A DNA stretch of 64,000 nt from Hyphomicrobiales bacterium (GTDB lineage: Bacteria; Pseudomonadota; Alphaproteobacteria; Rhizobiales; Rhizobiaceae), in NCBI GenBank assembly GCA_900472625.1, contig UCIT01000026.1, positions 186,001 through 250,000 on the forward strand, in the 5' to 3' direction. The translations under genes were made by a program, and so were the position numbers. Shown in pieces: positions 29,672 to 40,601 of the stretch. The notes beneath the pieces were generated by a model that made no database searches, was not told the origin of the DNA, and saw nothing but the letters and a program-made list of their open reading frames with translations. Every line of letters starts with the position of its first letter. Within the stretch, counting starts at the first letter, position 1.

Positions 29672-29701
29672 GCGAAGAGCGCGTGATATCGCGCTCTTCG
29701 C
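29672..29701 (+). terminator. 12-bp stem-loop after the binding-protein gene
   Basis: GCGAAGAGCGCG (29672-29683) pairs perfectly with CGCGCTCTTCGC (29690-29701) around a 6-base loop, 20 bp after the binding-protein stop. No strong U-run follows, so it is probably a partial terminator or 3'-end stabiliser that allows read-through into the transporter genes. Confidence 0.7.
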
Positions 29702-29736
29702 TTCATATTCTGTTTCATGGAATCGGAGTTTCGTGG

Positions 29737-30381
29737 ATGGCGAAAGTCAGAAGCGCGGTTTTAGTAGCATTGCTTGCGATGGCATTGCCGGGCTGCAAAA
29801 TCATCAAGACGCCGACAGCGGAAGAAAAGGCGGCGGAAACCGCCAAGAGCGCCTTCGACCCTGCTGCAAAGGTCGAGGCCATCTGGCAGTCGCAGGCGAT
29901 ACCGTATCTGCAGAAGCGCGCCGGTGAGCTGAAGGACGTCGTGGCGCTCGCCACGTCGAGCCCCGACGAGGCAGGCGCCAAGTATGCCAACACGCGCAAG
30001 CAGGCCAGCGCGCCATGGACCTATGCCGTCAAGCTGACCGGCAAGGTGATTGCGGCCGATACCGGCTCGCGCGCGGCCACGATCGACGTCGATGCCGATG
30101 GCGATGGCAAGGCTGACGCCAAGGTGCAGATCGGCCCCGCCGTGCGGGGCACCGCGCTGCGCGACACGCTTGAGTTCGTCAATTTCAACGAGTTCAAGAA
30201 CCAGATCGAGTGGGCGCAATTCGGCAAGGCGTTCAACGAGAAGATCAATACCAGCCTGCTGGCGCCGTTGCCGCGCGATGGCCTGAGCGGCAAGACCGTT
30301 GTTGTCACCGGCGCCTTCCCGCTGCCAGCCTCCGGGCAATTGCCGCTGGTGACGCCTGCCGAAATCACGGTGGGGCCGTAG
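29737..30381 (+). CDS. DUF2291 lipoprotein of the sugar transporter operon
   Basis: 214 residues from ATG 29737 with GGAG upstream. The signal sequence ends in a lipobox, ALPGC with Cys20, so it is a predicted periplasm-facing lipoprotein. The remainder (FDPAAKVEAIWQSQAIPYL, VDADGDGKADAKVQIGP, RDTLEFVNFNEFKNQIEWAQF) matches DUF2291, which regularly occurs between RbsB-like and RbsA-like genes. Its function in transport is unknown. It overlaps nothing and is followed 2 bp later by the ATPase. Confidence 0.85.
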   Translation: MAKVRSAVLVALLAMALPGCKIIKTPTAEEKAAETAKSAFDPAAKVEAIWQSQAIPYLQKRAGELKDVVALATSSPDEAGAKYANTRKQASAPWTYAVKLTGKVIAADTGSRAATIDVDADGDGKADAKVQIGPAVRGTALRDTLEFVNFNEFKNQIEWAQFGKAFNEKINTSLLAPLPRDGLSGKTVVVTGAFPLPASGQLPLVTPAEITVGP

Positions 30382-30383
30382 CG

Positions 30384-31924
<1,541 letters not shown>

Positions 31925-31928
<4 letters not shown>

Positions 31929-32989
31929 CAGCGAACACCTCTTCGACTTTTGGGGCCAAGCAATCAAGCGGCTCCATCCTCCTGACGCTGATGAAGCTCA
32001 GGACCTTCATCGCGCTCTTCGCCGTGATCATCTTCTTCGCGATCTTCGCGCCGAACTTCACATCGACCGCGAACATGATCCTGATGTCAAAGCACGTCGC
32101 GCTCAATGCCTTCCTGGCCATGGGCATGACCTTCGTCATCATCACCGGCGGCATCGACCTGTCGGTCGGTTCGATTGTCGGCCTCTGCGGCATGGTCGCC
32201 GGGGCGTTGATCCTCAACGGCGTCGAACTGCCGATCGGTTACACGATCTTCTTCAACATTTACGAGATCGTGCTGATCACGCTCGCCGTTGGCCTGGCGA
32301 TCGGCCTGATCAACGGATTGCTGATCACCAAGCTCAACGTCGCGCCGTTCATCGCGACGCTCGGCACGCTCTACATCGCCCGTGGCCTCGCACTTCTTTC
32401 TTCCGATGGCCAGACCTTCCCCAATCTGGTCGGCAAGCCGGAATACATGACGACAGGCTTCGACGTCTTCGGCGCCGGGCGCATGCTCGGCCTGCCGGTT
32501 TCGATCTGGATTCTGATCGTGCTCGCCCTAATTGCCGGCTACGTCGCGCGCTCGACGCCGATCGGCCGGCATATCTTTGCCGTCGGCGGCAACGAACGTG
32601 CGGCGCGGATGTCCGGCATCCGAGTCGATGTGGTGAAGATCTTCGTCTACATGTTCTCCGGGCTCTGCGCGGCGATCGTCGGCCTCATCATCTCCTCGGA
32701 GCTGATGGCCTCGCATCCGGCCACCGGCGAAAGCTTCGAGCTGAACGCGATTGCAGCGGCCGTTCTCGGCGGCACCTCGATGTCGGGTGGACGCGGCACG
32801 ATCGGCGGCACCATCATCGGCGCCTTCGTCATCGGCATTCTCTCGGATGGCCTCGTGATGATGGGCGTGTCATCCTTCTGGCAGATGGTCATCAAGGGCT
32901 TGGTGATCATCATCGCGGTTGTCGTGGACCAGGCGCAGCGCCGTCTGCAACAGCGCGTGACTCTCATGCAAATGGCAAAGGCAGGATAA
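31925..32989 (+). CDS. Sugar ABC transporter permease (RbsC type)
   Basis: 354 residues, 8-10 membrane segments. Signatures of the CUT2 permease family: ALNAFLAMGMTFVIITGGIDLSVGS, NGLLITKLNVAPFIATLGTL, FAVGGNERAARMSGI and AAAVLGGTSMSGGRGTIGGT. Forms the importer with the ATPase and binding protein of this operon. Start overlaps the ATPase stop by 4 bp. Confidence 0.95.
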
Positions 32990-32992
32990 GCA

Positions 32993-34027
32993 ATGACGGA
33001 ACTGAATGGCGCACTCATCGGCTGCGGCTTTTTCGCGGTCAACCAGATGCATGCGTGGCAGGATGTGGCGGGCGCCTCGATCGTGGCGATCTGCGATCGC
33101 GACCCGGAGCGGCTGAAGATCGTCGGTGATCAGTTCGGCATCGAGCGCCGCTATAGCGACGCGGCGCAGATGTTCGCCGACGGCGGCTTCGACTTCGTCG
33201 ATATCGCCACGACCGTGCAGAGCCACCGAGCGCTGGTCCAGATGGCAGCCGCACACGGCGTGCCGGCCATTTGCCAGAAGCCGTTCGCCAAGACGCTCGA
33301 TGACGCCAAGGCCATGGTCAAGGTCTGCGCCGATGCGGGACTGCCGCTGATGGTGCACGAGAACTTCCGCTGGCAGACGCCGATCCAGGCGGTGAAGAAG
33401 GTGCTCGAAGCCGGCACGATCGGGCAGCCCTTCTGGGGCCGCTTCTCGTTCCGCTCCGGCTACGACGTCTTCTCGGGCCAGCCGTATCTGGCGGAAGGCG
33501 AGCGCTTCATCATCGAGGATCTCGGCATCCATACGCTCGATATCGCCCGCTATATTCTCGGCGATGTGAACACGCTCAGCGCCCGCACGAAACGGGTGAA
33601 CCCGAAGATTAAGGGCGAGGACGTCGCCACCATCCTGCTTGACCACGAAAACGGCGCGACCTCGATCGTCGATGTCAGCTACGCCTCCAAGCTCTCCAGC
33701 GAACCCTTCCCCGAGACGCTGATCGAACTCGACGGCACCGAGGGCAGCATCCGCCTCTCGCAGGGCTACCGGCTCGAAGTGACCGGCAAGAACGGCACCG
33801 AGGTTTCCGACGTCTCGCCAACCCTGCTCTCCTGGGCATCGCGCCCATGGCACAACATCCAGGAAAGCGTCTACGCGATCCAGCAGGACTGGGCCGAGCG
33901 CCTGTCATCAGGTGGCGAAACCTCGACCTCGGGTGCCGACAACCTGAAGACCTTCGCCCTCGTCGAGGCAGCCTACGACAGCGCCGCCAGCGGCCAGACC
34001 GTCGACGTCAAGGCGATGCTGCGATGA
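32993..34027 (+). CDS. apsD: D-apiose dehydrogenase (Gfo/Idh/MocA family)
   Basis: 344 residues. N-terminal Rossmann fold begins GALIGCGFFAVNQMHAW. The family catalytic Lys is in CQKPFAK (about residue 96). The C-terminal alpha/beta domain carries GTIGQPFWGRFSFRSGYD and EDLGIHTLDIARYILGDV. ApsD oxidises D-apiose to D-apionolactone. Operon position between the importer and apnL supports this reading over other Gfo/Idh/MocA sugars. Confidence 0.85.
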   Translation: MTELNGALIGCGFFAVNQMHAWQDVAGASIVAICDRDPERLKIVGDQFGIERRYSDAAQMFADGGFDFVDIATTVQSHRALVQMAAAHGVPAICQKPFAKTLDDAKAMVKVCADAGLPLMVHENFRWQTPIQAVKKVLEAGTIGQPFWGRFSFRSGYDVFSGQPYLAEGERFIIEDLGIHTLDIARYILGDVNTLSARTKRVNPKIKGEDVATILLDHENGATSIVDVSYASKLSSEPFPETLIELDGTEGSIRLSQGYRLEVTGKNGTEVSDVSPTLLSWASRPWHNIQESVYAIQQDWAERLSSGGETSTSGADNLKTFALVEAAYDSAASGQTVDVKAMLR

Positions 34028-35901
34028 GCGCATCGTCCGATACCTTCCGGCTCTACGGAACTCATACGCTCGAACAACCACCAATCCGGCTTACGGCGGG
34101 ACGGCTGACCGCCGATCTCAGCGACGGCAACCTGCGCACGATCGCCTATGATGGCGTCGAGGTGCTGCGCGCGGTCTCCTACCTCGTCCGCGACCGCGAC
34201 TGGGGCACATACGCGCCGGAGATCAAGAATCTCAAGATAGACCAGCAGGACGATGCGTTCTCTGTCGACTACACGGCTCTGTGCAAGGGCCCGGATGCGA
34301 CCCGCCTTGCGATCAACGTCCGCATTTCGGCGCAGGATGGCGCGCCCTTGCTCTTCGAAGCGGATGCGATCTCCGACACAGGCTTCGAGACCAACCGTTG
34401 CGGCTTCTGCATCCTGCACCCGATCGTCGGCGTAGCCGGCGCGGCCGTGACCGTAGATCACGCGGACGGCAATCGCGTCGAGACGCGGTTTCCTGACATG
34501 ATCGAGCCGTGGCAGCCCTTCATGAACATGGGCGCCATCACGCATACCGTGATGACCGACGTGACAGCGCGATGCGGGATGGAAGGTGATGTTTTCGAGA
34601 TGGAGGACCAGCGCAACTGGTCCGACGCCTCCTACAAGACCTACGTACGCCCGCTCGCCTTGCCGTGGCCATACCAGATACCGGCGGGTGAGACAGTCAC
34701 GCAGCGCATCGTTCTCGACATCACCGACAAGCGCGCCAAGCTGCCGACTGCGAAAACCGCTGGCCACCTGCCTCCCGTGATGCTCGCACCGGGCCAGCGC
34801 AGCGGCCGGATGCCAGCGATTGGCATGATCGTGACACCTGATGAGGCCGAAGCCGTGCTTTCGGCCCGCGATGCGCTCGCCGAGATCAGTCCTCAAGAGC
34901 TGCTCTTCCATTTCGACCCGGCCGCTGGACACGGCGCGGAGGCCTTCAGGCGCTTCGCTGACGTAGCCGCCCTGCATTCCGGGACAGTGACGCTTGAGAT
35001 CGCCCTGCCCTGCAAGCAGCCGCTCGCCACCGAGACCAGGCTGATCGCGGCGCAGATGCGCGACGCCGGCTTCAAACCCGATGCGATCATCATCTCGCCA
35101 TCAGTCGATCGCCAATCGACGCCACCAGGCAGCAAGTGGCCGGAATGCCCGCCGCTCGAGGACGTCTATGCCGCTGCGCATGCGGCATTTCCCGGCATCC
35201 GGCTCGGCGGCGGCATGCTCAGCTATTTCACCGAGCTCAATCGCAAGCGCGTTCCATCGGGATCGCTCGCCTTTATCAGCCACTGCACCAACCCGATCGT
35301 TCATGCCGCCGACGATCTCAGCGTCATGCAGACGCTGGAGGCCCTGCCCTTCATCACGCGATCTGTCCGCGCCATCTATGGCGACAAGGCCTACCGCATC
35401 GGACCGTCCACCATTCCGATGCGCCAGAACCCTTACGGCAGCCGGACGATGGACAATCCCGGCGGCGCGCGTATCCCGATGGCCAGCACCGACCCGCGCC
35501 ACAACGGCCTTTTCGCTGAGGCCTTCGCGATGGGCTATGTGGCGAAGGTGCTGGATGCCGGCCTGGAGTGCCTCACGCTTTCGGCACTGACCGGAGCGTT
35601 CGGTCTGATCGCGGGCCATGGCGAACCCTTTGCCGATGCTGGCCGTCGTCCGCTTTATCGTGCGGTAAAGCTGCTTGCCGCTCTCGCAGGCTCCGAATGG
35701 CGGGAATGCGTTTCATCCGGCCCGTCGCGCGTTCTCGCCTTCGTCACCAAGACGGATAACGGCTCGACGCTGCGGATCGTCAATATCACGGGGAGCGATC
35801 AGGAGGTCGATCTCGGCTCCTTCAGGCTTGCGGACGAACTGATGGGCGGCGTTCTTGCGCTGTCCGCCTATCAGGTGACATCCATTGATCTTGCGGATTG
35901 A
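34024..35901 (+). CDS. apnL: D-apionate lactonase
   Basis: 625 residues; the start overlaps the apsD stop (ATGA). Large soluble protein with no signal peptide. The N-terminal half is beta-rich and sugar-mutarotase-like (TADLSDGNLRTIAYDGVEVLRAVSYLVRDRDWG, CGFCILHPIVG), and the C-terminal half is barrel-like (RLGGGMLSYFTELNRKRVP, FISHCTNPIVHAADD). It matches my knowledge of the ApnL family, which hydrolyses D-apionolactone to D-apionate. Catalytic residues are not obvious to me, so the assignment rests largely on size and locus. Confidence 0.8.
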   Translation: MSASSDTFRLYGTHTLEQPPIRLTAGRLTADLSDGNLRTIAYDGVEVLRAVSYLVRDRDWGTYAPEIKNLKIDQQDDAFSVDYTALCKGPDATRLAINVRISAQDGAPLLFEADAISDTGFETNRCGFCILHPIVGVAGAAVTVDHADGNRVETRFPDMIEPWQPFMNMGAITHTVMTDVTARCGMEGDVFEMEDQRNWSDASYKTYVRPLALPWPYQIPAGETVTQRIVLDITDKRAKLPTAKTAGHLPPVMLAPGQRSGRMPAIGMIVTPDEAEAVLSARDALAEISPQELLFHFDPAAGHGAEAFRRFADVAALHSGTVTLEIALPCKQPLATETRLIAAQMRDAGFKPDAIIISPSVDRQSTPPGSKWPECPPLEDVYAAAHAAFPGIRLGGGMLSYFTELNRKRVPSGSLAFISHCTNPIVHAADDLSVMQTLEALPFITRSVRAIYGDKAYRIGPSTIPMRQNPYGSRTMDNPGGARIPMASTDPRHNGLFAEAFAMGYVAKVLDAGLECLTLSALTGAFGLIAGHGEPFADAGRRPLYRAVKLLAALAGSEWRECVSSGPSRVLAFVTKTDNGSTLRIVNITGSDQEVDLGSFRLADELMGGVLALSAYQVTSIDLAD

Positions 35902-35960
35902 TCTTGCGTCAGGAAGGCGTAGCTATAGCCTTTCAGGACGCGGCAACCGGGAGGATCGGC

Positions 35961-36980
35961 GTGAAGACCAAGAAACTTATCAATGACGGCGGCGCTGCGG
36001 TCGACGAGATGCTCGAAGGCATCCTCGCCGCGCACCCGGACCATCTCTATGCCATCGACGGGTCGCCGCGGTCGATCGTGGCGAAACACGGCCCCCGCGA
36101 TGGCAAGGTCGGGCTGGTGATCGGCGGAGGCTCGGGACATGAGCCGAGCTTCCTCGGCTTCGTCGGCAAGGGACTGGCGGACGCAGCCGCCGTCGGCAAC
36201 GTCTTCGCCTCGCCACCTCCTGATCCCATCATCGAATGCGCCAAGGCGGTGGATAGCGGTGCGGGCGTGCTTTTCATGTACGGCAACTATGCCGGCGACG
36301 TGATGAATTTCGACATGGCGGCAGAGATGCTTGCCATGGACGATATCGAGGTTCGCACCGTCGTCACCACCGACGACGTCGCGTCGGCGCCGCGCGATAC
36401 GCGCGAGACCCGGCGGGGTGTGGCGGGCAACGTCTTCGTCTTCAAGGCGGCAGGTGCCGCTTGCGACCTGATGCATCCACTCGATGAGGTCGAGCGGATA
36501 GCGCGGAAGGCCAATGATCACACCTTCACGATGGGCGTTGCGCTATCGCCCTGCTCGCTGCCGCAGACGTTGCGGCCGAACTTCGAGATCGGTGACGACG
36601 AGATGGAAGTCGGCATGGGTATCCACGGCGAGCCTGGGGTCGCGCGCGAGACGCTGAGGCCAGCCGATGCCGTAACCGACGAACTGCTCGACGCGATCCT
36701 TGCCGATGCGCAGATGACGCCTGGAACCCGCGTCGCCGTGCTCGTCAACTCGCTCGGATCGACGCCGTTGATGGAGCTTTACATTATCATGCGGCGCGTC
36801 AAGGCGCGACTGGATGCGGCCGATATCGTCATCCACACGTCGCTGGTGGGCAACTACTGCACCTCGCTGGAAATGGCAGGTGCATCGGTGACACTTATGC
36901 GTCTTGACGACGAACTACAGACGCTGATCGATCACCCCTGCGACTGCGCCATGTTCCGCAGTGGAAAGATCGCCCGATGA
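35961..36980 (+). CDS. dhaK: DhaK-type dihydroxyacetone/erythrulose kinase, substrate subunit
   Basis: 339 residues from GTG 35961 (MKTKKLINDGGAAVDEMLEG), with GGGAGG six bases upstream. Contains GGGSGHEPSF (55-64) and the substrate-binding His222 in MGIHGEPG, which forms a hemiaminal with the ketose carbonyl. DhaK relatives also serve as L-erythrulose 1-kinases. In this locus phosphorylation of L-erythrulose would feed LerI, giving a route for non-phosphorylated intermediate. No PTS-type DhaM gene is nearby. Confidence 0.9.
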   Translation: MKTKKLINDGGAAVDEMLEGILAAHPDHLYAIDGSPRSIVAKHGPRDGKVGLVIGGGSGHEPSFLGFVGKGLADAAAVGNVFASPPPDPIIECAKAVDSGAGVLFMYGNYAGDVMNFDMAAEMLAMDDIEVRTVVTTDDVASAPRDTRETRRGVAGNVFVFKAAGAACDLMHPLDEVERIARKANDHTFTMGVALSPCSLPQTLRPNFEIGDDEMEVGMGIHGEPGVARETLRPADAVTDELLDAILADAQMTPGTRVAVLVNSLGSTPLMELYIIMRRVKARLDAADIVIHTSLVGNYCTSLEMAGASVTLMRLDDELQTLIDHPCDCAMFRSGKIAR

Positions 36981-37615
36981 GCTGGATTGCGGTTGAAGAT
37001 CTCCAGCGTCTTTTCCAGGACATTGCCGCGGTGATGACCTCAGAGCGAGACAATCTGTGCCAACTCGACGGCGTTATCGGCGACGCCGATCACGGAATAG
37101 CAATGGAGCTCGGCTTCACCGCAGCGGCCAAAGCTGTGGGCGGACTGGACCCGACAGCCGCCGATCCAACCGCAGTCTTCAACACCGCAGCGAAGGCCTT
37201 CCTCAACGCTGTCGGCGCATCCTCGGGACCGCTGTACGCGACGGCATTCATGCGTGCGGGTGCGGCCGTGAAAGGCAAGGCCTCGCTGAGTGAAAGCGAC
37301 ATGCTCGATGCATTCTCCGCCCTTGCCAAAGGCATTCAGGATCGCGGAAAGGCGGAAGTCGGCGAGAAGACCATGGTCGATGCGTGGGCGCCGGCGGCGG
37401 CAGCCTGTGAACATGCACGCGCGCAGGGTGGCACACTGCACGAATGCCTTTTAGAGGCATTGAAGGCAGCCGAGACTGGACGCGACGCGACCAGGAACAT
37501 GGTTGCAAGCAAGGGGCGCTCGGCGCGGCTGGGCGAGCGATCGCTCGGTCACGTCGATCCGGGTGCTGCATCGGCAGTGCTGATCATCGAAAGCATTCGC
37601 GGCAGTTTTCCGTAG
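36977..37615 (+). CDS. dhaL: DhaL-type kinase, nucleotide subunit
   Basis: 212 residues; the start overlaps the dhaK stop. The Mg-nucleotide site is LDGVIGDADHGIAMELGF, with Asp ligands kept although the usual GDGDHG reads GDADHG. GASSGPLYATAFMRAG and GEKTMVDAWAPAAAA follow, and RLGERSLGHVDPGAASA near the C-terminus matches the family. Works with DhaK; last gene of the apiose locus. Confidence 0.9.
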   Translation: MSWIAVEDLQRLFQDIAAVMTSERDNLCQLDGVIGDADHGIAMELGFTAAAKAVGGLDPTAADPTAVFNTAAKAFLNAVGASSGPLYATAFMRAGAAVKGKASLSESDMLDAFSALAKGIQDRGKAEVGEKTMVDAWAPAAAACEHARAQGGTLHECLLEALKAAETGRDATRNMVASKGRSARLGERSLGHVDPGAASAVLIIESIRGSFP

Positions 37616-37660
37616 CGGTGATGCATCAGCGCGCCGACTTACGGCGACGCTTCTTCGATC

Positions 37661-38893
37661 TTATTCTTCCCAGCCGAACACGCTTCGTCCGCCGAACGCG
37701 GCAGAGTCACGGAACTCTCCTGCAACGATTTCTTTGAGGTCCGGGCCGGTGACGTACCGCTCGAGCTGGCGTGCCTGGACGTCCAGCCGCTGCAACGCAG
37801 CCAGTTCCTCGTCCCGGCCCAGCCGACCCTTCGAGACCGCCGATTTCATGACCTTAATGGTCTCGTCATAGACCTTCAACGGCACGGGAAACGGATGGCG
37901 ATCCTTGCCGCCATGGGCAATCGAGAACCTGCCAGGATCTGAGAAGCGACACGGCGCGCCATGCACCACCTCGGCGACGAGAGCCAACGCCCGGACGGTG
38001 CGCGCGCCGACGCCGGGCACCATCAACAAATCCTGGTAGTCGACGGGCGCCCTGTCGGCTGCAGCTGCCAGATTACCATGCAACCGCTTCATGTTGACAT
38101 CCGTCTCGCGAACGTCGTGATGATCGGGCATCACCAGATGCGGAAGCAGCAACTGATCGTCAGGCTGCGCTTGCGGCTCCGTCCGGCGTGCCAGTGCCGC
38201 TGCCTCCCGGATAATCCTGTCTGGGCCCAGCTTGGCGAGGATATCGAGTTGACCACCTCGCGAGGTCTCAGCACGCCGGTCGGCGAGGTTTACGATTTCT
38301 CCCTGTGCGCGTCCCTCGATGGCGGCGTGAGGTGAATTGACGAAGCTCTCTAAGCCTTCCGAGAGCCAGTGATATCGCCGCGCCTGCCGCGTAGCATCGT
38401 TCATTCCCTGCTGAACGACGACCCAACGGCCGTCATCGGCCACGATGAAGCCATGCAAATATAAATCGAAGCCGTCCTGGACGGCGGCGCTGTCGACCTT
38501 TGCGACCAACCGGCTGACGTTCGCGAGCGCCACCCCATCGATACCCACACGCAACCCGATATCGATTAGTTCGTCAGGGGTCTTGCGCGAATGAGATCCA
38601 CGCCCGCCGCATACATGCAGGCCGAGTTCTCTCGCACGCGGCTTCAGCCCCCGCTTCAATGCGCCAAGCACGCTCGTGGTTATTCCCGACGAATGCCAGT
38701 CCATGCCCATCACGGCGCCGAAGGATTGAAACCAGAATGGATGGGACAGCCGACGCAGGAATTCATCACGCCCGTAGTGCAAGACAATCGCCTCAGTCAT
38801 CAGCACGCCGAGTTTCGTCATGCGCTCGCCCAGCCAATGGGGCACGCGCCCGCCGTGAAGCGGCAAATCGGCACTTCCAGATCGTTTCGACAT
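37661..38893 (-). CDS. DUF763 domain protein
   Basis: 410 residues from ATG 38893; further upstream in-frame starts exist to 38977 and no strong ribosome site is visible. Family blocks: MSKRSGSADLPLHGGRVPHW, GMDWHSSGITTSVLGALKRG, LHVCGGRGSHSRKTPDEL, FDLYLHGFIVADDGRWVVVQ, GMNDATRQARRYHWLSEG. A helix-hairpin-helix-like YQDLLMVPGVGARTVRALAL (about 290-310) suggests DNA contact. The biochemical function of DUF763 is not known to me. Convergent with dhaL, 45 bp apart. Confidence 0.85.
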   Translation of the reverse strand: MSKRSGSADLPLHGGRVPHWLGERMTKLGVLMTEAIVLHYGRDEFLRRLSHPFWFQSFGAVMGMDWHSSGITTSVLGALKRGLKPRARELGLHVCGGRGSHSRKTPDELIDIGLRVGIDGVALANVSRLVAKVDSAAVQDGFDLYLHGFIVADDGRWVVVQQGMNDATRQARRYHWLSEGLESFVNSPHAAIEGRAQGEIVNLADRRAETSRGGQLDILAKLGPDRIIREAAALARRTEPQAQPDDQLLLPHLVMPDHHDVRETDVNMKRLHGNLAAAADRAPVDYQDLLMVPGVGARTVRALALVAEVVHGAPCRFSDPGRFSIAHGGKDRHPFPVPLKVYDETIKVMKSAVSKGRLGRDEELAALQRLDVQARQLERYVTGPDLKEIVAGEFRDSAAFGGRSVFGWEE

Positions 38894-39219
38894 GAGCGCA
38901 TATTTACGTGGCCGCTCGCCTGAAGGCAATTCCGTCAGCACGCGCAATTTGACATACCGGTGCGGCCGGAAACCCACAAGCTGAACAAGCGATCGCCATC
39001 CACGAACCTACAGCATGCGCACCACCTGAATTAGCATTAAGTTAATCATCCTTCACTTTGCGATCCTCAGATCAGGAACCTTGTCGCCATCTCGTACCTT
39101 ATCCCGCAATGGTTGGACGGCTGCCGATCGCCCTAGATCGCACCCGACCATTCGCGAAGTGCGCACTTCCGCATTGACCACAGGGAACCCATTCCCTTCA
39201 GGATCAAACGGAGGAACAG

Positions 39220-40275
39220 ATGACCTATTCAAGATGGACCACTGCGCTTGGCATCGGCTTTGCAAGCGCTCTCCTTCCGCTACAGGCAGTAGCACTTGAT
39301 ATTGGCGGATCAAACGGCATCAGTGTCAACGGCACGGGCGGCGGACTGAACGTCTCAGTCGGCGGCGCCAACGGCGTCAATGCCACGGTCGGCGGCGCTT
39401 CCAGTCTGGCAAGCGTATCGGTCGGTGGCGCGAGCGGCGTCAACGCCAATGTCGGCGGCAGCTCCAGCGGTGGACTTGGCGTCAATGCGTCTGTCGGTGG
39501 ATCGGGAGGCATCAACAGCGCTACGTCTCTTGGCGGCAACAACGCGAGCGGCGGCTTGGGCGTCGGCACCACAGCAAGCATCGGCGGCGCGGGCGGCGTG
39601 AATGCCGATGTGGACGCGACAGTCGGCGGCTCCAGTCTGGCGACGGCAAGTGCGCTCGCCAATGTCGGCGCGGGCGACAACACGCTTCTCGACCTGACAG
39701 TGCGTATTCCACCCACGTCAGGTGATTTGGCCAATGTATCGGTCGGCGGCGCAAATGGTGTGAATGCCGCGATCGGCAGCACCGATAGCAACGGGCTCGG
39801 TGTCGATCTGTCAATCGGAGGCGCGAGCGGTGTTAACAGTTCCACCTCTATAGGTGGTGCCAGTGGTAGCGGTGGCCTTGATGTCGGCACAACGGCAAGC
39901 ATCGGCGGGACGGACGGCGTGAATGCCGATGTGGACGCGACCATCGTCGGCTCCGATCTCGCGACAGCAAACGCCATTGCAAATGTTGGCGCCGGCGACA
40001 ATACGCTCGCGGAAATCTCCGTCGGCATCCCGTCTGTCGCTGGCATTGGTGGCATCACTCCGACGAATCCCGGCGATACGGGCCCGGCCGCGACGTCACC
40101 CAATCCGAACGCTGGTATTCCCGCCAGCGATCGAACTCGCAGCCTGACCATGATCAACGACATGCCGGCTGGCGATCGTGCGAAGGCGAAGACACGTTGC
40201 AAGGATGTGGTGCGATCCGGTGGATTCGATGCCAGCCTCGTTAGCCTGTGCAAGATGGTCATCGCCTTGCGATAA
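39220..40275 (+). CDS. Secreted Gly/Ser/Asn-rich repeat protein
   Basis: 351 residues with GGAGGAACAG before the ATG. Signal peptide ends near QAVA (about 24). The body consists of short repeats of the type SVGGANGVNA and TASIGGAGGVNADVDA, rich in Gly, Ser, Asn and Ala and lacking Cys, Lys and aromatics. It contains two 102-residue units (63-164 and 170-271). The last 60 residues differ in composition and contain two Cys (RAKAKTRCKDVVRSGG, VSLCKMVIALR), probably a folded tail. Beta-roll-like surface, matrix or adhesion role is likely; no calcium-binding RTX consensus is present. No identified homologue. Confidence 0.75.
   Translation: MTYSRWTTALGIGFASALLPLQAVALDIGGSNGISVNGTGGGLNVSVGGANGVNATVGGASSLASVSVGGASGVNANVGGSSSGGLGVNASVGGSGGINSATSLGGNNASGGLGVGTTASIGGAGGVNADVDATVGGSSLATASALANVGAGDNTLLDLTVRIPPTSGDLANVSVGGANGVNAAIGSTDSNGLGVDLSIGGASGVNSSTSIGGASGSGGLDVGTTASIGGTDGVNADVDATIVGSDLATANAIANVGAGDNTLAEISVGIPSVAGIGGITPTNPGDTGPAATSPNPNAGIPASDRTRSLTMINDMPAGDRAKAKTRCKDVVRSGGFDASLVSLCKMVIALR
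39406..40032 (+). repeat. Two 306-bp in-phase tandem units inside the secreted repeat protein
   Basis: Unit A (39406-39711) and unit B (39727-40032) each encode 102 residues and align without gaps, from LA(S/N)VSVGGA to the motif NVGAGDNTL followed by a VxIP end. They are separated by five residues. DNA-level divergence shows an old duplication, with codon changes concentrated in Gly/Ser/Asn positions. Confidence 0.8.
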
Positions 40276-40283
40276 TGTTAAGT

Positions 40284-40320
40284 CCGGTTTCGGGACAGCT
40301 ACCGGCTGCTCCGAAACCGG
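40284..40320. terminator. Hairpin after the repeat-protein gene
   Basis: CCGGTTTCGG (40284-40293) pairs perfectly with CCGAAACCGG (40311-40320), with an inner CAGC/GCTG stem. It starts 9 bp after the repeat-protein stop and lacks a U-run. The remaining 281 bp up to 40601, between convergent genes, shows nothing else recognisable. Confidence 0.6.
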
Positions 40321-40601
40321 CGTTGTCGGTGCCGCCGCGAAGGCGTGCGGCAGCGGTCCGCGCTCTACGCTCTACCAGTCTATTGAGCTCAGCCTGCGGA
40401 TTCTTGATCCGTGCGCTGGGACGAACGCCTCATCAACCTGGAATCTTCCTGTTCGATATTCCCTGTCTGGACGGCGTCGGCGCTAACGAGAAAATACGCG
40501 TGCCTTCATTGCCGCAAATCCGAACAAGATCGCAGCATCCACCGGCGGACCGATGCCGTTGCCTGCAAGACCCTGTCTGTGCGACCGGCGCGCCACGCTG
40601 A

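Noticed and set aside
39225..40262. Long minus-strand reading frame antisense to the repeat protein (345 codons)
   Set aside because: It is a by-product of the GC-rich repetitive codon pattern, with Pro/Ala/Ser-rich low-complexity product and no ribosome site. The plus-strand frame has a signal peptide, a ribosome site and a repeat structure.
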